Below, piece after piece: positions 45,501-56,154 of a stretch of DNA of 64,000 bases (positions are counted from its first letter, which is position 1; each line of letters begins with the position of its first letter). The position numbers were made by a program, and so were the translations under genes. Below the pieces are notes generated by a model. It saw nothing but the letters and a program-made list of their open reading frames with translations. It did not search any database and was not told the DNA's origin. The DNA is from Macrolepiota albuminosa (taxonomy: Eukaryota > Basidiomycota > Agaricomycetes > Agaricales > Agaricaceae). The stretch is from contig JAMWFC010000113.1 of assembly GCA_027475525.1 (NCBI GenBank), positions 1,116,001 to 1,180,000 of the forward strand. The letters are read 5' to 3'.

Positions 45501-46945
45501 CCCGGGACAAGTACTTCACCGATCACGACCCCCGAAACCCTTCCGACGGAACCGACCGGGACCCCGCCTTCTCCTTGTCCCCCGACGAGAAACTCCTCCT
45601 CCGGGACGGCCGCATCTACGTCCCGGATCACGCCCGACTTCGCTACGACGTCCTCCGTCAACACCACGACCACAAGCTCCGGGGACATCCTGGAATACGT
45701 AAGACCCTCCAGCTCATCTCCCGGACTTACTTTTGGCCAGGGTTGAAGAAGGACGTGACCCGTTACATTCGATCATGCGAGCCCTGCCTCCGGGCCAAGG
45801 TCCCCCGACACCGACCGTACGGACTCCTGAAACCCCTGCCGGTCGGACGACGCCCCTGGTCCTCAATATCTCTGGACCACATCGTCGAGCTCCCGGAATC
45901 TGAAGGGTTCGATGCTATTCTCGTCGTTGTGTGCAGGCTGACCAAACAGGGCATCTTCCTACCCTGCCACACCACGGATACCGCCCCGGACTTCGCCCGG
46001 CTGTTCCTCGAGCACGTCTTCGCCAAACATGGACTCCCGGACGACATCGTCTCCGACCGTGGCCCTCTCTTCGTGTCCAAGTTCTGGACTTCCCTGTGTA
46101 AGGCACTTGAAGTAAAGACTAACCTCTCTACCGCCTACCACCCCGAAACCGACGGCCAAACCGAAAGGGTCAACCAGTCTCTCGAGCAGTACCTTCGACT
46201 GTACGTCAACTACTTACAGGACGACTGGCGCGCCGAGCTCCCCCTGGCCGAGTTCACCTACAACAACACGCCGCACTCTGCCACCGGGGTATCACCCTTC
46301 TTTGCCAACAAGGGATACCACCCACGACTGACGCTCTCGCTCCGGGACATCCCGTCGCACGCCGCCCACGAGGTCGCCCGGGATCTCCAATCCCTTCACG
46401 AGTTTCTCCGGGAGGAGATCGACACCGCGAACCGGGCCTACGTGAAACACGCCGACCGGAAGCGGGAAGACACCCCCGACTGGGCCCCCGGGACAAAGGT
46501 ATGGTTAGATCGACGACACCTCCGCACCCGCCGACCCTCCCCAAAACTCGATCACAAGCGTCTCGGCCCGTTCAAAATATTGAAGAAGGTCTCATCCCAC
46601 GCCTACAAGATCGAGCTCCCCCCGGGACTAAAAGGTCTGCACCCGGTATTCCACGTCCGCCTCCTGGAACGACACCCCCCGGATCCCTTCCCTGGACGAC
46701 GCCCCGAGCCCCCTCCCCCGGTCGAGGTCGAGGACGAGTACCACTACGAAGTCGAAGACATCCTCGACTCCCGGAACATTCGTGGACGACCCCACTTCCT
46801 CGTACGGTGGAAGGGGTACGGCCCGGAAGACGACACTTGGGAACCGCGCCGAAACCTCGAAGGCGCCCTCGACAAACTCCGGAACTTTCAACAACGGCAC
46901 CCGGGGAACGGCCTCCCCGGGCGCAGGACTCACAGACGGCAGTAG
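42512..46945 (+). CDS. pol: Pol polyprotein: two retropepsin-like domains, RT, RNase H, integrase, chromodomain
   Basis: One undamaged frame of about 1470 residues, in the -1 frame relative to gag and overlapping the gag extension (42512-42626). It has no nearby ATG start, so frameshifting is expected. Order by residue from 42533: first aspartic protease motif [12 protein letters not shown] (~90) with LVLGLPWL; second [12 protein letters not shown] (~248) with [10 protein letters not shown] with [14 protein letters not shown] and catalytic [11 protein letters not shown] (~676); RNase H with [12 protein letters not shown]; integrase H2C2 zinc region (HHDHK...CEPCLRAK, ~1043-1090) and D,D,E core ([24 protein letters not shown]); C-terminal chromodomain ([18 protein letters not shown], ~1402-1452). 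Chromodomains steer integration towards methylated-histone heterochromatin, in keeping with insertion into an older copy. No heptamer of the standard -1 type was found in the overlap. Confidence 0.93.
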   Translation, partial: ERSFHLRVPQTTGHGTCHLDLRRGGRYLRVFGKRPGDLDPEDALNRGIDPDVFSAPVSHLRSTTLVQDTLTAYLPSHSSHSLLLNTRLTPSGTPLNTLVDSGATDNFIDEALSALAPEPAQRLPVPVRLCLFDGDASTAGDITHFVRMPVTFANGQTHTLRMLMTKLHPSTPLVLGLPWLRDTNPRIDWRHLTLRLTRDPTPDDQQLPFDIPHPPRPTPKDCPDEPPPPPGLQSRSSRSFVINARLDGTPGPISALIDSGATGVFISDTLDLPHDPLDQPLRLQRLDGTPSASGPIKRSHSGRVTLDNGYEFTSDFLVTRLHESTPMVLGLPWLRDTNPDIDWRTLTMTFPGPEDHPTTAVHLRALGSDPIPDTPGTTAAPSPSTPPTSSPTPGRARNVPDRPPNIPRNKYKGPNYPGRSQTRVKPAPADTPATPIDPDTLDIRIIGAAPFARLMKDGTPTFQLHTSPSLPEEHLRGDAVPPEKKTEEQILREVVPPEYHEFADVFSEGDAKEIPPHRPYDHTIDLEEGVAPPFGKVYNMSEVELRALKDYLDEMLGKGFIRPSASSAGAPVLFAKKKDGSLRLCVDYRGLNKITKKNRYPLPLIGDLVDRLRSAKVYTKIDLRSGYNNVRIAPGHEWKTAFRTRYGLFEYLVMPFGMTNSPATFQYFMNDIFHDMSDVFVIVYLDDILIYSDSPEDHQKHVRQVLERLREHNLHAKPEKCSFHTEEVEYLGVIVSPNGVRMDPHKVEAIVNWPQPRNVKEVQSFLGFANFYRRFIDNYSGITKPLNRLTRKDIAWNWDSKCQSVFNLLKEAFTVAPVLRHYDPALPIILECDASDYAIAGILSQMEPDGGEPRPVAFYTRSMIDAELNYDIYDKELLAIVEAFKQWRAYLEGARHRIQVYSDHNNLQYFTTTKQLSRRQARWSEILSEYDFTIQYRPGRLGAKPDALTRRPDVYPKKSFEAERNAFNHRVVIPPEHLNAVLILNDEGTLNQIRRAPRDKYFTDHDPRNPSDGTDRDPAFSLSPDEKLLLRDGRIYVPDHARLRYDVLRQHHDHKLRGHPGIRKTLQLISRTYFWPGLKKDVTRYIRSCEPCLRAKVPRHRPYGLLKPLPVGRRPWSSISLDHIVELPESEGFDAILVVVCRLTKQGIFLPCHTTDTAPDFARLFLEHVFAKHGLPDDIVSDRGPLFVSKFWTSLCKALEVKTNLSTAYHPETDGQTERVNQSLEQYLRLYVNYLQDDWRAELPLAEFTYNNTPHSATGVSPFFANKGYHPRLTLSLRDIPSHAAHEVARDLQSLHEFLREEIDTANRAYVKHADRKREDTPDWAPGTKVWLDRRHLRTRRPSPKLDHKRLGPFKILKKVSSHAYKIELPPGLKGLHPVFHVRLLERHPPDPFPGRRPEPPPPVEVEDEYHYEVEDILDSRNIRGRPHFLVRWKGYGPEDDTWEPRRNLEGALDKLRNFQQRHPGNGLPGRRTHRRQ

Positions 46946-47209
46946 TGGGCGTAACCCCCGCCTCTGGCTTCGGTAGGGATTCAACTCCCATGTATACTTT
47001 CTGTTTTTCCTTCTTTCTCGCTCCTCTTGATTACCCTCTCCCATCGTAGCACCCGAATTTCTCTCTCTCGCCAAATTACTTGCGATGTTTCTGTCTTTCC
47101 TCTCTCTCTTTACTTACTTACCTCGGCAGAACAAGTATATACATTTTGGTTTACCGCTACACTATAGGATACATAACGAGACTGTCAAGAAAGTCCGGCA
47201 AAAAGACTG
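46946..47209. other. Spacer between pol and the antisense gene
   Basis: 264 bp between two convergent stop codons; pyrimidine-rich, no coding sequence. Confidence 0.6.
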
Positions 47210-49036
47210 CTAGTGAGGGGTCTCCGGGCCCCCCTCCCCTCCCTCTCCCCCGCTGGACCGCGACGGCCAACCCCGAGGCTCCTCTCCCTCCCGCTCCCCC
47301 GGAACGTACTCCCGCGACGCCTCCTCCAGCAGCTGGTCCCAGGACGGAAGGGGCTCGCCTTCGTCCAGAATCCTCTCGAACCAGGTGCCCGGCGCTGGGA
47401 CGTTCCTCCGCCGGTGCGCCGAGACCAGCCTCCCCAGCAGGTCCAACCCGCGCTCCACCCCGGGGGTTGCCAACTCGGGCCGCTGACCCTCCTGCAGAGA
47501 AGCCAGCGCCGCAGCCGCCCCGTCCAGGAGCAGGCGGTGCTCCCGGGCCCAACCTAGGAAATCAGCACGGGAACTCAGTAGAGGGGCTCCAACCACTCAC
47601 TCAAAGCCGCCATCCGGGCGACGACCACGTCCTGCAGGCTCTGGGGGGCCGGCTCCGGATGACCCGTCCCTTGCTCCAGCCGGGTCCGTAGCGCGTCCCG
47701 CTCGGCCTCCAACGCCCCTCGTGCAACCCGCGCCTCCTGCAGCTCCCGAGCTGCCGCCCCCCGGTCCTCCTCCATCCACCGCCTAGCTGCCGCCTCCTGC
47801 CTCACCGCCTCCTCGCTCCGGGCCAGGGACGTCCGAACCCCCTGCAGGTGTTCAGCTGTGACCTGATGGCGGTCAACCAGCTCCTGCCTCTCCCGCTCGG
47901 CCCGATCCACGCGCTCCTGGAGCGCCCTCACGTCCACGCCCAGCGGCCGCCCCGACAAGGGGGAGAAGACCGCCGGAGACAGGCGCAGGGAAGGGGCCGG
48001 GGAAGGGGACTCCCGGGAGAGCCGTGGCCGCTTGGAAGGGCCGGGGGAAGGACTGGGCGACGCCCGCCGCTTCCCCTTGTCGGCACGACTCGCCCCGGCC
48101 CGGGTTGCCCGGCGCGTGATCAGGACCACGGGCCGGCCCCGACTCCCCACCCCCGCCGCCCCCCTGACCCGAGACCCCCTCGTCGGGGCGGCGCCTCCCC
48201 CGGAACCCTCCGGCGCTCCCACCGGCGGCTCGACCACCCAGTCCCTCTCCTCCACCCCCATTCGGCGTGTCAAACCCCCCAGCGGCCACCCCTGTTCCCG
48301 CGCCATGCAACGCGCCCTCCACAAAGCGGAAACGGAGCAGCGCTCGTGGTTGTCGCGACACGCCTCGCACACCGACGAGTCTCTCCGGGACGACGGGCTG
48401 GGGGCCTCGAAATGGCACGGCACCATCCGGCGAGCGCAGTGCACACACTGGGTCGACGTTAGCGGCGGCCACGAAGGTACAAAGTCACTCACCGGCCCGT
48501 TACTCACGCACCACGCATGGGTAGGCAACCCCCGGGGCCTCTCAAGGGCCTGCTCGAACACCGACTGCGACACGGCGGCCCACGGGATACGAAGATCCTC
48601 CGGGACCACCGACACGGTGCCGGGGGCCATCCCCGATCGACGAAAACGCGGGGCGACCAAGCGGGGGCGAGGCGAAGGGGGAGGGCGGGGGGGTCGGACG
48701 GTCATCCGCGCGACAGTGGGCGCGGGGCGACTAGGACCCGCCTGAGGGGCTACCGCGGGAACCGACGGCGGGGAACTGGCCGGTGCCTCCGGGGCAGCCT
48801 CCGGCAGGCGACTGGGTCCCGCCTCCGGGACAGGTGCGTTTTGTTGTTCTAGAAAAGGGAGGTTGATCAGGCCAAGCAAAACACACGCGAATGCACCTAC
48901 GTTGCTGAAATAGCGCCGCGACACGCTCCTGATCCAGGCGGAGCCGATACCGGGCGTCCCGGGCCTCCCATATGACCAAAGGCGCGACTTCGTTGGTGGG
49001 CGGGGGCGTCGGGGAATGCGTCGGGGTGCGCGACAT
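47210..49036 (-). CDS. Antisense three-exon gene of the young element: zinc-cluster/coiled-coil protein
   Basis: Opposite to gag-pol. Exons 49036-48901, 48848-47601 and 47553-47210 join to 575 residues. Introns are 52 nt (GTAGGT...TTCTAG) and 47 nt (GTGAGT...GCTGAT...CCTAG). Residues 1-46 carry TPTHSPTPP...LVIWEARDA, followed by a Pro/Ala-rich linker. Cysteines 179, 182, 189, 205, 208 and 215 have the spacing C-x2-C-x6-C-x15-C-x2-C-x6-C, close to the fungal Zn(II)2Cys6 DNA-binding cluster. Then come a basic KGKRRA patch, a long coiled coil (about 330-450) and a C-terminal domain with WAREHRLLLDG and RNVPAPGTWFERIL. The start lies 127 bp from the 3' LTR, so the antisense promoter is in or beside the LTR. 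The decayed relative has the same gene with the same phase-1 intron. A role in regulating the element is an inference. Confidence 0.8.
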
Positions 49037-49150
49037 GGTTGAGTTTGATGGGAAATTTTTTTCGATACGTGGCAGGTCAGGCGCCGGATCCCACGGTTGA
49101 CCCCCGGTCCGAACCACCGGCTACGCGCGCCTCGGAGGGTCTCGGCGCTG

Positions 49151-49162
49151 AGGGGGGGGTGA
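49151..49162 (+). other. Polypurine tract of the young element
   Basis: AGGGGGGGGTGA immediately precedes the TG of the 3' LTR; primer for plus-strand DNA synthesis. Confidence 0.85.
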
Positions 49163-49890
49163 TGTCACGACCCCTCCCCTCCGGGCCCACCCCGGGACAC
49201 CCCCGGAACACCCTCCGGGACCCTCCCTCCGACCCCCAGGACACGCCCCGCCATCACGACCGCCGACACCGCCATCACGCGCATCAAGGACCGCCATCAG
49301 CCATCACCAGCCCCGATCAACGATCAGATCACGCGACTCGTGCCGGCCATCACGCATCACGCATCACGGCTCCATCCGCGCCAATTGATCGCGCGCCCCA
49401 CACGCGCGATCCCGGTATACAGCCCCTGCCGCTACTCAATAACCCCCGGAACCCATCCCAGACATCCCGGAACCCCGAGACCCGATCCCGTAGTACTTAT
49501 AGCGTAGTCCCTTGTTGTATTCGGTAGTCTTGATATTACATTGGTTATTGCGTGCCCTCTTGTTTGACTGGTACGCCTCGTTTGGTACGCTTCGACTGGC
49601 ACGCCTTGGTATTCGCGTGCTATAAGTTTGGTACGCACTTCGCGACTCTTAAGTTACTAACTTGGTCTCGTCTTAGAACCTCCGGTTCACGACTCGACCC
49701 CCTCTAACCTCCCAGCCACTTTCATCCAAAACCCCCGGACTCTAGTCCCCTTTCCCGGGATTACCCTGTCCTCGTCTTGAACCCCGGAGTCCTAGCCCCG
49801 GAGTTCCAGACCCCCGAGTATCCGTAGATCAAGTCCGCATCGTAAGGGCGTCGCTTTCCCGGAAAGCCCCCGATTCAGCGGAACCTGACA
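49163..49890 (+). repeat. 3' LTR of the young element (728 bp)
   Basis: Same start, end and length as 39139-39866, and no difference was noticed on comparison. It is followed by the target duplication GCCCC. Confidence 0.95.
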
Positions 49891-49895
49891 GCCCC
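49891..49895. repeat. Target-site duplication of the young element (right)
   Basis: GCCCC, identical to 39134-39138. Confidence 0.9.
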
Positions 49896-51558
49896 AGGGG
49901 TCCTCATCCTAGAGCAGAGTGCAGGGTGGAGTTTGGAGGTGCTGGGTTGGGGGCTCTGGGGGTGGCAGTCTTCCAGGAGGGTCCTCCCGAAGGGTTCCAC
50001 TGGGCTTGAGACCCGGAGTACTCGTTGTGGTCTTCCCAGTACCTTTGGTCAATCTGCATCACCAGGGCCTTATAGCTGTTGTAGGTTGCTTGCTTGGGGG
50101 CAAGGCAGAGAATGTCCTTGATCCATTGGGGGAGCACATATTGGAGGGCGAACTGGAGGGCATTGTAGTTCCAGCCCATCTCATAGGCCTCCTTCTCAAA
50201 TCAGACGATAAAGGTGGCAAAACGCTCTTTGGACCTCATCCAGAGGTTGAATAGGTTGTCCTCGGCCTCCACAACGGTGTCGAAGATACTGAACAGCTTG
50301 AAAATTCTTGGATGAAGGCCAGCCACTGCAACAGGACGGGGTTGTTGGGGTCAAACTAGAGGAGGGCTGTGTAGTGATTGAAGGCCAGGCCCTGCAGATA
50401 CAAGGCAGCAAATGCTACTCGGGAGCTCTCGAGTTGGAACATGACGGGCTTGGCCTGGAACATGTTGAGGCATTGCATGAGGAAGGTCTGCCACTTTTGA
50501 GGGTCGCATCCGTGGAAGGGCTTGGGCTTCTGGATGTCTAACTTACCCTTCCTGGCAAGAGTGTCCCAGGTGTTGTCCTGAGGGATTGGGTTTCAGGGGG
50601 GTGGAGCGACATTGTAATAGTAGTAATAATAGTTTCCCCCTCCCTGCTGGGGTGGAAAGGCACCTGCAGCAGCGCCCCATCCTCCAGAAGGTCCTCTATC
50701 AGGCAGGCCTCCTTTGGAGGGCTGTCCGTAACCTCCTGGCAGGGGTCCAGGGGCCTACTGAGGGTTGGGGGGTTTCCATGGGGGTGGTGGAGGGCCGCCA
50801 GGTCCGAGAGGGTGGGCAGCAGGAGGGGGTTGTCTGGGAGGAGGAGGAGGAGGAGGTGAGTGGGGGTGAGGGGGTCCTTGTCTGGGAGGGCGTTGAGGTG
50901 GTTGACTGTAGGGAGGTCGAGGTGGTCCCAGGTCAGGGCTGCACGGAGGCTAGGGGGGCTCAGGGGGTTGAGGTGGGACTTGCCTGAGTTGTGGTTGGGT
51001 GGTACCCTGTGGTCCCGGAGGTCCCTCATAGGTGTGGGAAGGGTGTGGGTCTAGGTGGGGGGCGTTCACGAGAGAATTTGGGAGCAGAAGCAGGAGGGGG
51101 ATTCCTCGAGTGGTCGGGGGGAGGTTCTGGGTTTTGGGGTTTGTCAATGTATGAGAGGGTATCTTCTGAAGGGTTGTCGCCCTCGGGGCAGGGGGTTGCC
51201 TTCAGCCACTTGCGCCCACATGTTGAAGGTGCTGGGCACCAAGTAGGCTCAGGGATGGGCAGAGAGTCCGACGGTGTGGGCGGCGAGTTGGTCGAAGAGG
51301 CCTCCTGTCAGATTTAGAGACCATAAAGTGGTGGAGGCAGCATTGAGTTCCTCTTGCCATCGTTGGTCTCGGTGTGGGGGATTCCCCTGGGCACCTGAGC
51401 GGAGCTTGTCTCTTTGTACGTAGAAGGAGCAGGCCAGGTCCAAGGGGTCCTCGAAGCGGTGGGAGTTGGGGCTGGTGTGGACCTTGTCTATCAGGTTTTG
51501 GAGTTTGTCCCAGAGCGTCAGGTCCACTTGCAGGGTTCTTTTGATGTTGTCGGGGATG
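49896..51558 (-). pseudogene. Gag remnant of the old element, interrupted by the young one
   Basis: Minus-strand fragments align with the young Gag. 51558-51249 has IPDNIKRTL...LIDKVHTSPN and SLNLTGGLFDQLAAHTVGLS, matching the middle of Gag. 51029-50538 is a broken Pro-rich part. 50179-49904 has GWNYNALQFALQYVLPQWIKD, LAPKQATYNSYKALVMQIDQRYWED, matching the end of the capsid domain. The N-terminal ~215 residues are missing because the LTR start is fused directly to mid-gag at about 51559. The C-terminus with its knuckle lies beyond the nested element at 38840-39133. Confidence 0.8.
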
Positions 51559-51651
51559 TGCTGGGTGGAGGGGGGGCGAGTGGGTTTCGAAGGAGGGGTT
51601 TCAGGCAAGAATTACTGGGGGGTCGGGGTGGTGTAGGTGTGGCTCATGACA
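51559..51651 (-). repeat. 5' LTR remnant of the old element (93 bp)
   Basis: On the minus strand it starts TGTCATGAGCC and matches the first ~95 bp of the 3' LTR (31767-31673) up to CCACCCAGCA, then changes abruptly to gag sequence. The rest of the 5' LTR, the primer-binding site and the start of gag were deleted. Confidence 0.8.
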
Positions 51652-51656
51652 AAGGC
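51652..51656. repeat. Target-site duplication of the old element (right)
   Basis: AAGGC, identical to 30892-30896. Confidence 0.85.
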
Positions 51657-53308
51657 TCTAATCAGCAAGAAGCAGCCCTTGATGATTCTCAAACCAATTC
51701 AGTAGATCTTGATTATTTGGTACTCTATAGTGATTAAATGCAGTTTTTCAGCTTTATCTCAAAAACAATATGCTTATTTCTAATTCTGACTCAGATGAAG
51801 AGAATGAAAATTCATATAATGATTTCTTTTCTTCAAGTATAGTTGCTAGAGCAATTACAGTTCCCCTATTTACAGCAAGATCTTTTGGCCAGTAAAACTA
51901 ATATTATACAAGATTTTTTTAAAAGCAAAGAAAACTGTATTGGATAGACACAAGACTTGGAAAACTTTTTCTGCTTGCATGATTAAAAAGCAGAGTCAAG
52001 AAAATTCAACCTTTGCTTTGTCAAATACTAACATCATTAATAGTCTACTAATAGCCCCATATTTGTGGTTGATTTTTTGAAAAAAAAGTGAGCATCAGTA
52101 GCAATATTCAAAACTAACACATGGAAAAGTTTAGTACAAGAAATTGGTCTTGCATTTGCATTTTCTTAGATCTATGCTTCAGCAACTCAGCTTAAATGCT
52201 CTGCAGCATACATTGCTCATAGTTTCTGCATTTATACATGGAATGAACTATTTAAATTAGTATTAGTAGACCCCTCTTCTGTGTATGAACAACTTTAAGA
52301 CTCACAACAAGTTAATTATTTAGAACTCATTTTCAATCTTTTTAATATCTTGTGAAACTGCTATCATAATTATTATATACCTTATAGCACAGATGTTCTT
52401 ATTGGAGAATTGAGCAGTAATAACTGCATCAACTCTTATACCTCACAGGCATCTTCTGTCTTTTTCTGTCTATCTTTGAGTAACTTTGACAAAGCCTGGT
52501 TTATATGGCTTTTCCCAAGTCTTATAAAAGAAAAAATATATGCAAGCTATTTTATATTTATACTCATATTTATACTTCTTTGATCTAATATATATTAGAC
52601 ATGTTACTGGGATACAAAACTTGCTCAGGTATTGATTTGTACAAACAACATTCAATGCATCCTAGGTTGGCTTTGATGTTAGAGCAAACTAAACTACTAT
52701 GTCAAGGAAGCAAAATTGTCAAACAAAAAATCATTCATTATTTTCCATCCTTTAATCTTTGAAAGCTTTAATCTTCTAAACTTCCAAGGTCAAGGAGAAA
52801 TCTGGAATGAAAACTGTTTATCAGTCTATTGCTAAACATTCTCTGCTATCTCCTTCTGAAAGTACAAGCTATTTTTCCTCTACATCCTATGCTTCATTTA
52901 TATATAAGATCTAGTTTACACTCTGGCATTATTTTGCCTATTGAAACCTCTAGCATTCTTGAAAAAATAGACATTGATACTCCTTCAAGCACTTCTCTAA
53001 TTTCAAATGAATGTAAAAAATACATAAGACTTTCCAATGTGTGGCACCTATTTTTGTATATAAAAGACCTGATTTGCTGAGGCTTCAAGGTCATGTCTTG
53101 AATTGTGCTTCTGAATATATTTGCTTGCCTTCTTTTGTATGTATCATTACATTGTTTCACTGTTGTTGCTCATAAAATTAACACTTTTACAAAATAGAAA
53201 AAAGATTGCCTCTTAATATCAATATTATACTTCAGACAAACTTGACCTGATCAAGATTTCCCATGGCTTTATATGTGAGGCCCCCCTATTGTAAGGATGT
53301 ATAGTGAT
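51657..53308. other. CpG-free, AT-rich decayed repeat (right part)
   Basis: About 1.65 kb read base by base without a single CG dinucleotide; the first one is at 53309-53310. Stops are frequent in all frames although some longer coding-like stretches remain. Together with 30194-30891 this is one ancient element that took the old Ty3/Gypsy insertion. Its family could not be recognised. Confidence 0.75.
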
Positions 53309-54140
53309 CGAGGGGGATTTCGGGGTAGGAAGAAGACCGTTGCGTCTGAAGAGGCTACGACCTCTAAGTCAAGGAGTTTTTGTGCCTGCTGGGGGTCGAG
53401 GCCCGCTATCAGGAGGTGGTAGGGTGCAGGTACCGGTTGTTGCCATTCGGTGGGAGGTCTTAGTCTAGGAATATCACCGCCACGTTCTCATCCGTGCTCG
53501 ACGTAAACAAGGTTTTTTATCACCATTTGGATTATGTCGGTTCTCGTCTTCCCTGCTTCCGATGGTTCATATTTAGCTCTGTAGAGTCTTGCCCAGACCG
53601 TGGGCTCAGCTATATCTTCCCATTCGCCGTGATGTTGAAAGCTGGGTCGGCAGCGAGATGTACCTTGACCCACCCCACCGGGTGGGATCGCAGTCCTTCG
53701 GAACCCTTTTCCGTTTGTTGTAATGTCCCCTTCTGTCTCGAACCACAGTTCGGGGTCGTTTTCGTTAGGGTCTCCTGAGTCTGTTCCTCAATAGGATCCT
53801 CGGTTTGGAGTGGATATTCCATAGGGCTCTCTCCTTGTCCGTCGGATTCGGAGGGGGGGATGTGGGTTGGGTGCCGTCGTGCGCGCGGGTGGTTCCCTCG
53901 TAGTGGGGAAATTTGCTTTACTACTTGTGTTTGCTCTCACAATCAAGCAATGCCTGGGAAGGACACTGAGGTGATTGATTATAAGGTGACCTACAGCTAA
54001 ACAAGTAATCTATTTCTAATGTTTACGTCAAAGCTCAGGGGACAGTCGCCAATGTTACAGTACAAGAGATAAGATACACAGGCCTTTGTAGCTCGTTTCC
54101 AGTTCAGGATTGCTGCGAGAACGAATATCACCAGGTTGCG
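53309..54140. other. Intergenic, possible repeat remnant
   Basis: Composition changes sharply to GC-rich with CpG at 53309. Two short overlapping minus-strand frames (53488-53822) contain SHPVGWVKVHLAADPAFN-type sequence and may be a transposon fragment, but no domain could be named. Confidence 0.35.
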
Positions 54141-55402
54141 CTAGTAACTTAACTTAACCATTTCTGGATCTATCAGTCTCCGAGCTCTAGCAAGGTCATC
54201 CCCGTAATCTGCAAACAACCAGTTAAGGATTGCTGCGAGGCGAATCCCAGCCTGTGCCAGCAGCTTCTCTATGACCAAATTATCCTTTATGACGCCTGCG
54301 TACTTCGGGGTATCCAGTTGCAAAAGAGGGTGACGGGGCTGGTGAGGGGTATAATCGCTTTCTGCTGACTCGTCGCAATCGTGATCATGATTTTCATCTC
54401 CATGAGCTGTGCTATCACAATCGCTCTCATCAGTAAAAGAACCACTGTTGTAAGGAGGCTGGTCGAGTTCCGGTGGCCAGACGAGATCACAATTGAGCGA
54501 GTGGATGGGTTGGGCCCAATGATAAGGACACAATATCTCGTCGTCCGTCTCAGACGGGTTAAAGGTAAATGCGGAAAGGACCTTCTGCCAGATAGACTTG
54601 GAGGATGAGGAGCTCGGGCAGGTCAACCAGCTGGAAAGCTCTGATGACCATTGGGAGAGAATGCCTTCCCACATGATACGCCTTACGTAAGGATCGTAGA
54701 TGGTGTCGCGTAACGCGAATTCGATCTGGTGTGACGGAAGAGGAACGGAATAGTTGCTCGGCGTCTCACGGATGGCTTTGGCGATGAGGAAACTGTCCCA
54801 GACGGAGTGTAGATCTGGCAACGGACGAAATTGTTGAGCTACGAAAATGGATGATCTCCGTACTCACTTGTTGTTCTGCCTCCAAATTGGACCTTATCAG
54901 AATTTCCTCCTCGATCACGTCCAGTCAGATGCAAAGGCATGTGCATGTCACCTACAAAATGGACAAGGAACTTGAGGGCCTCGTTGGCAGTGGCAATCGA
55001 GCTCTCGCCGCCAACGTATTGTTCAAGAAGATTGGTTGTATTCCTAACCCCGCCAAGGACATTCACGTTGATCTTTCCTTCCCATCCGCGCGGGCCCGGG
55101 AACCTGCAGAGATCAGGTGGATGGTCGCCCATCCCACCGACGTAGTGAAGTGGTCCAGACCAAGGCATCCTGAACCTGATACGGTCAGCCCATGCGGCGA
55201 TAGGTGCGAGATGGCACTGGGGCTCATCCGGGTTCGTCGAAGTAAAGTTGAGAATATCGCAGATAGTAGGTAGGACAGTTGGATGGAGGTGAATTTGGGC
55301 TATCGTTGCGACAATCTCATGGCCGGCAGCTCCCCAAGCACGACAAGTAGGAAGGTTGACACTGGCGAGCAGTAAGCTGAGGGAAAAGGGTAAGAGATAC
55401 AT
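54141..55402 (-). CDS. Secreted S1/P1-type nuclease
   Basis: Two exons, 55402-54868 and 54814-54141, with a 53-nt intron (GTGAGT...GCCAG); 402 residues. A signal peptide (MYLLPFSLSLLLASVNLPTC) ends before Trp in RA|WGAAGHEIVA. In this family the mature N-terminal Trp and the His of WGxxGH bind the zinc cluster. Other zinc ligands visible are Asp in AAWADRIR, His in GPLHYVG, and DMHMPLHL with RDRGGN. LHSVWD continues across the intron (TTN|LHSVWD). These enzymes cut single-stranded DNA and RNA at acid pH outside the cell and help in nucleotide scavenging. The C-terminal part holds an unusual Asp/Glu/His-rich insert around DENHDHDCDESAESD. The annotated ATG at 55402 is preferred over a non-ATG extension. 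Confidence 0.9.
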
Positions 55403-56154
55403 GGTTCGGTGCAAAGGCGTTATGCCGCTGCTTATAATTTATAATAGTAAGCCTTAAGGTCGTTCAATAGGCAACGGGGACTTGAAAAGAAAGACTATTC
55501 GTCACATGGTTGACATTCGGAGAACAATAATGAACTTCGGACCGAACCGCCGTGGGCCATGCGGTCCCTCACCACATGCTTTCATGGGTAAGATCAGTTG
55601 TTATTGACAAAGCCTATTCCTTCAGTGTACACATCTGAGTACATACCGGGACCCAGTTGTTATTGATATCAAGGCGTGCCCTGAATGGAGCCAGAAAAAT
55701 TTTCTTGCCAGACCGAAATGGTAATGATGTTTTGCACAGAGCATGAGTTGGCTTGACTGACACTTGTATCAAGGTCAATTCATTGTTACGCCAGCATGAT
55801 CATTGACTCCCAATCAATTCTGTTCGTTTCTATCTAACTTCCATTTCTCGGGCCACATAGTGATGTCTAATTTGAGGCAGAATACTTTACATTACAAGAA
55901 ACCTTTTCGGATGGTCACTGTGCTCTGCTCGGCACATGAAGATTTACGATCCTCACGGTTCAACATCCTGTCAGTGGAAAAACCTCTTCCGAACTCCATT
56001 AGCTATCAATGGTCTAACAGCCAGGGTCACGAGAGGCGGCAAACAGGGAATCATTGAGTTGATAACTCTCTAACAGTTTTTGACTAGTAGCTAAGCTTAA
56101 ATCCAGCACATCTGGTTCTCTGGAACCTGTCAAACTCTTCTAGTAATCTATGTA
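55403..56154. other. Intergenic upstream of the S1/P1 nuclease
   Basis: No coding sequence recognised; presumably the nuclease promoter. Confidence 0.45.

Larger units (their letters stand above)
39139..49890 (+). mobile_element. Full-length young chromovirus (Ty3/Gypsy LTR retrotransposon)
   Basis: A 10752-bp element with two 728-bp LTRs that look identical, TG...CA ends, 5-bp target duplication GCCCC, primer-binding site, gag, pol with chromodomain, antisense gene and polypurine tract. Near-identical LTRs mean recent insertion. It landed in the gag of an older relative lying in the opposite orientation. It is strikingly GC- and CpG-rich compared with that relative. At almost 11 kb it is about twice the size of typical fungal chromoviruses, due to a long proline-rich Gag, a doubled protease and the antisense gene. 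Confidence 0.95.
30897..51651 (-). mobile_element. Old, decayed chromovirus (Ty3/Gypsy), split by a younger relative
   Basis: The element reads right to left: 5' LTR remnant (51651-51559), gag remnant, pol remnants, antisense gene remnant, polypurine tract and 3' LTR (31767-30897). It is bounded by the 5-bp duplication AAGGC. Removing the nested 10.75 kb element (39139-49890) and one GCCCC leaves about 10.0 kb. It belongs to the same family as the nested element: gag, the double protease, RT, integrase, chromodomain and antisense gene all align. All ORFs are broken by stops and indels, and CpG has largely turned into TG/CA. Confidence 0.9.
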
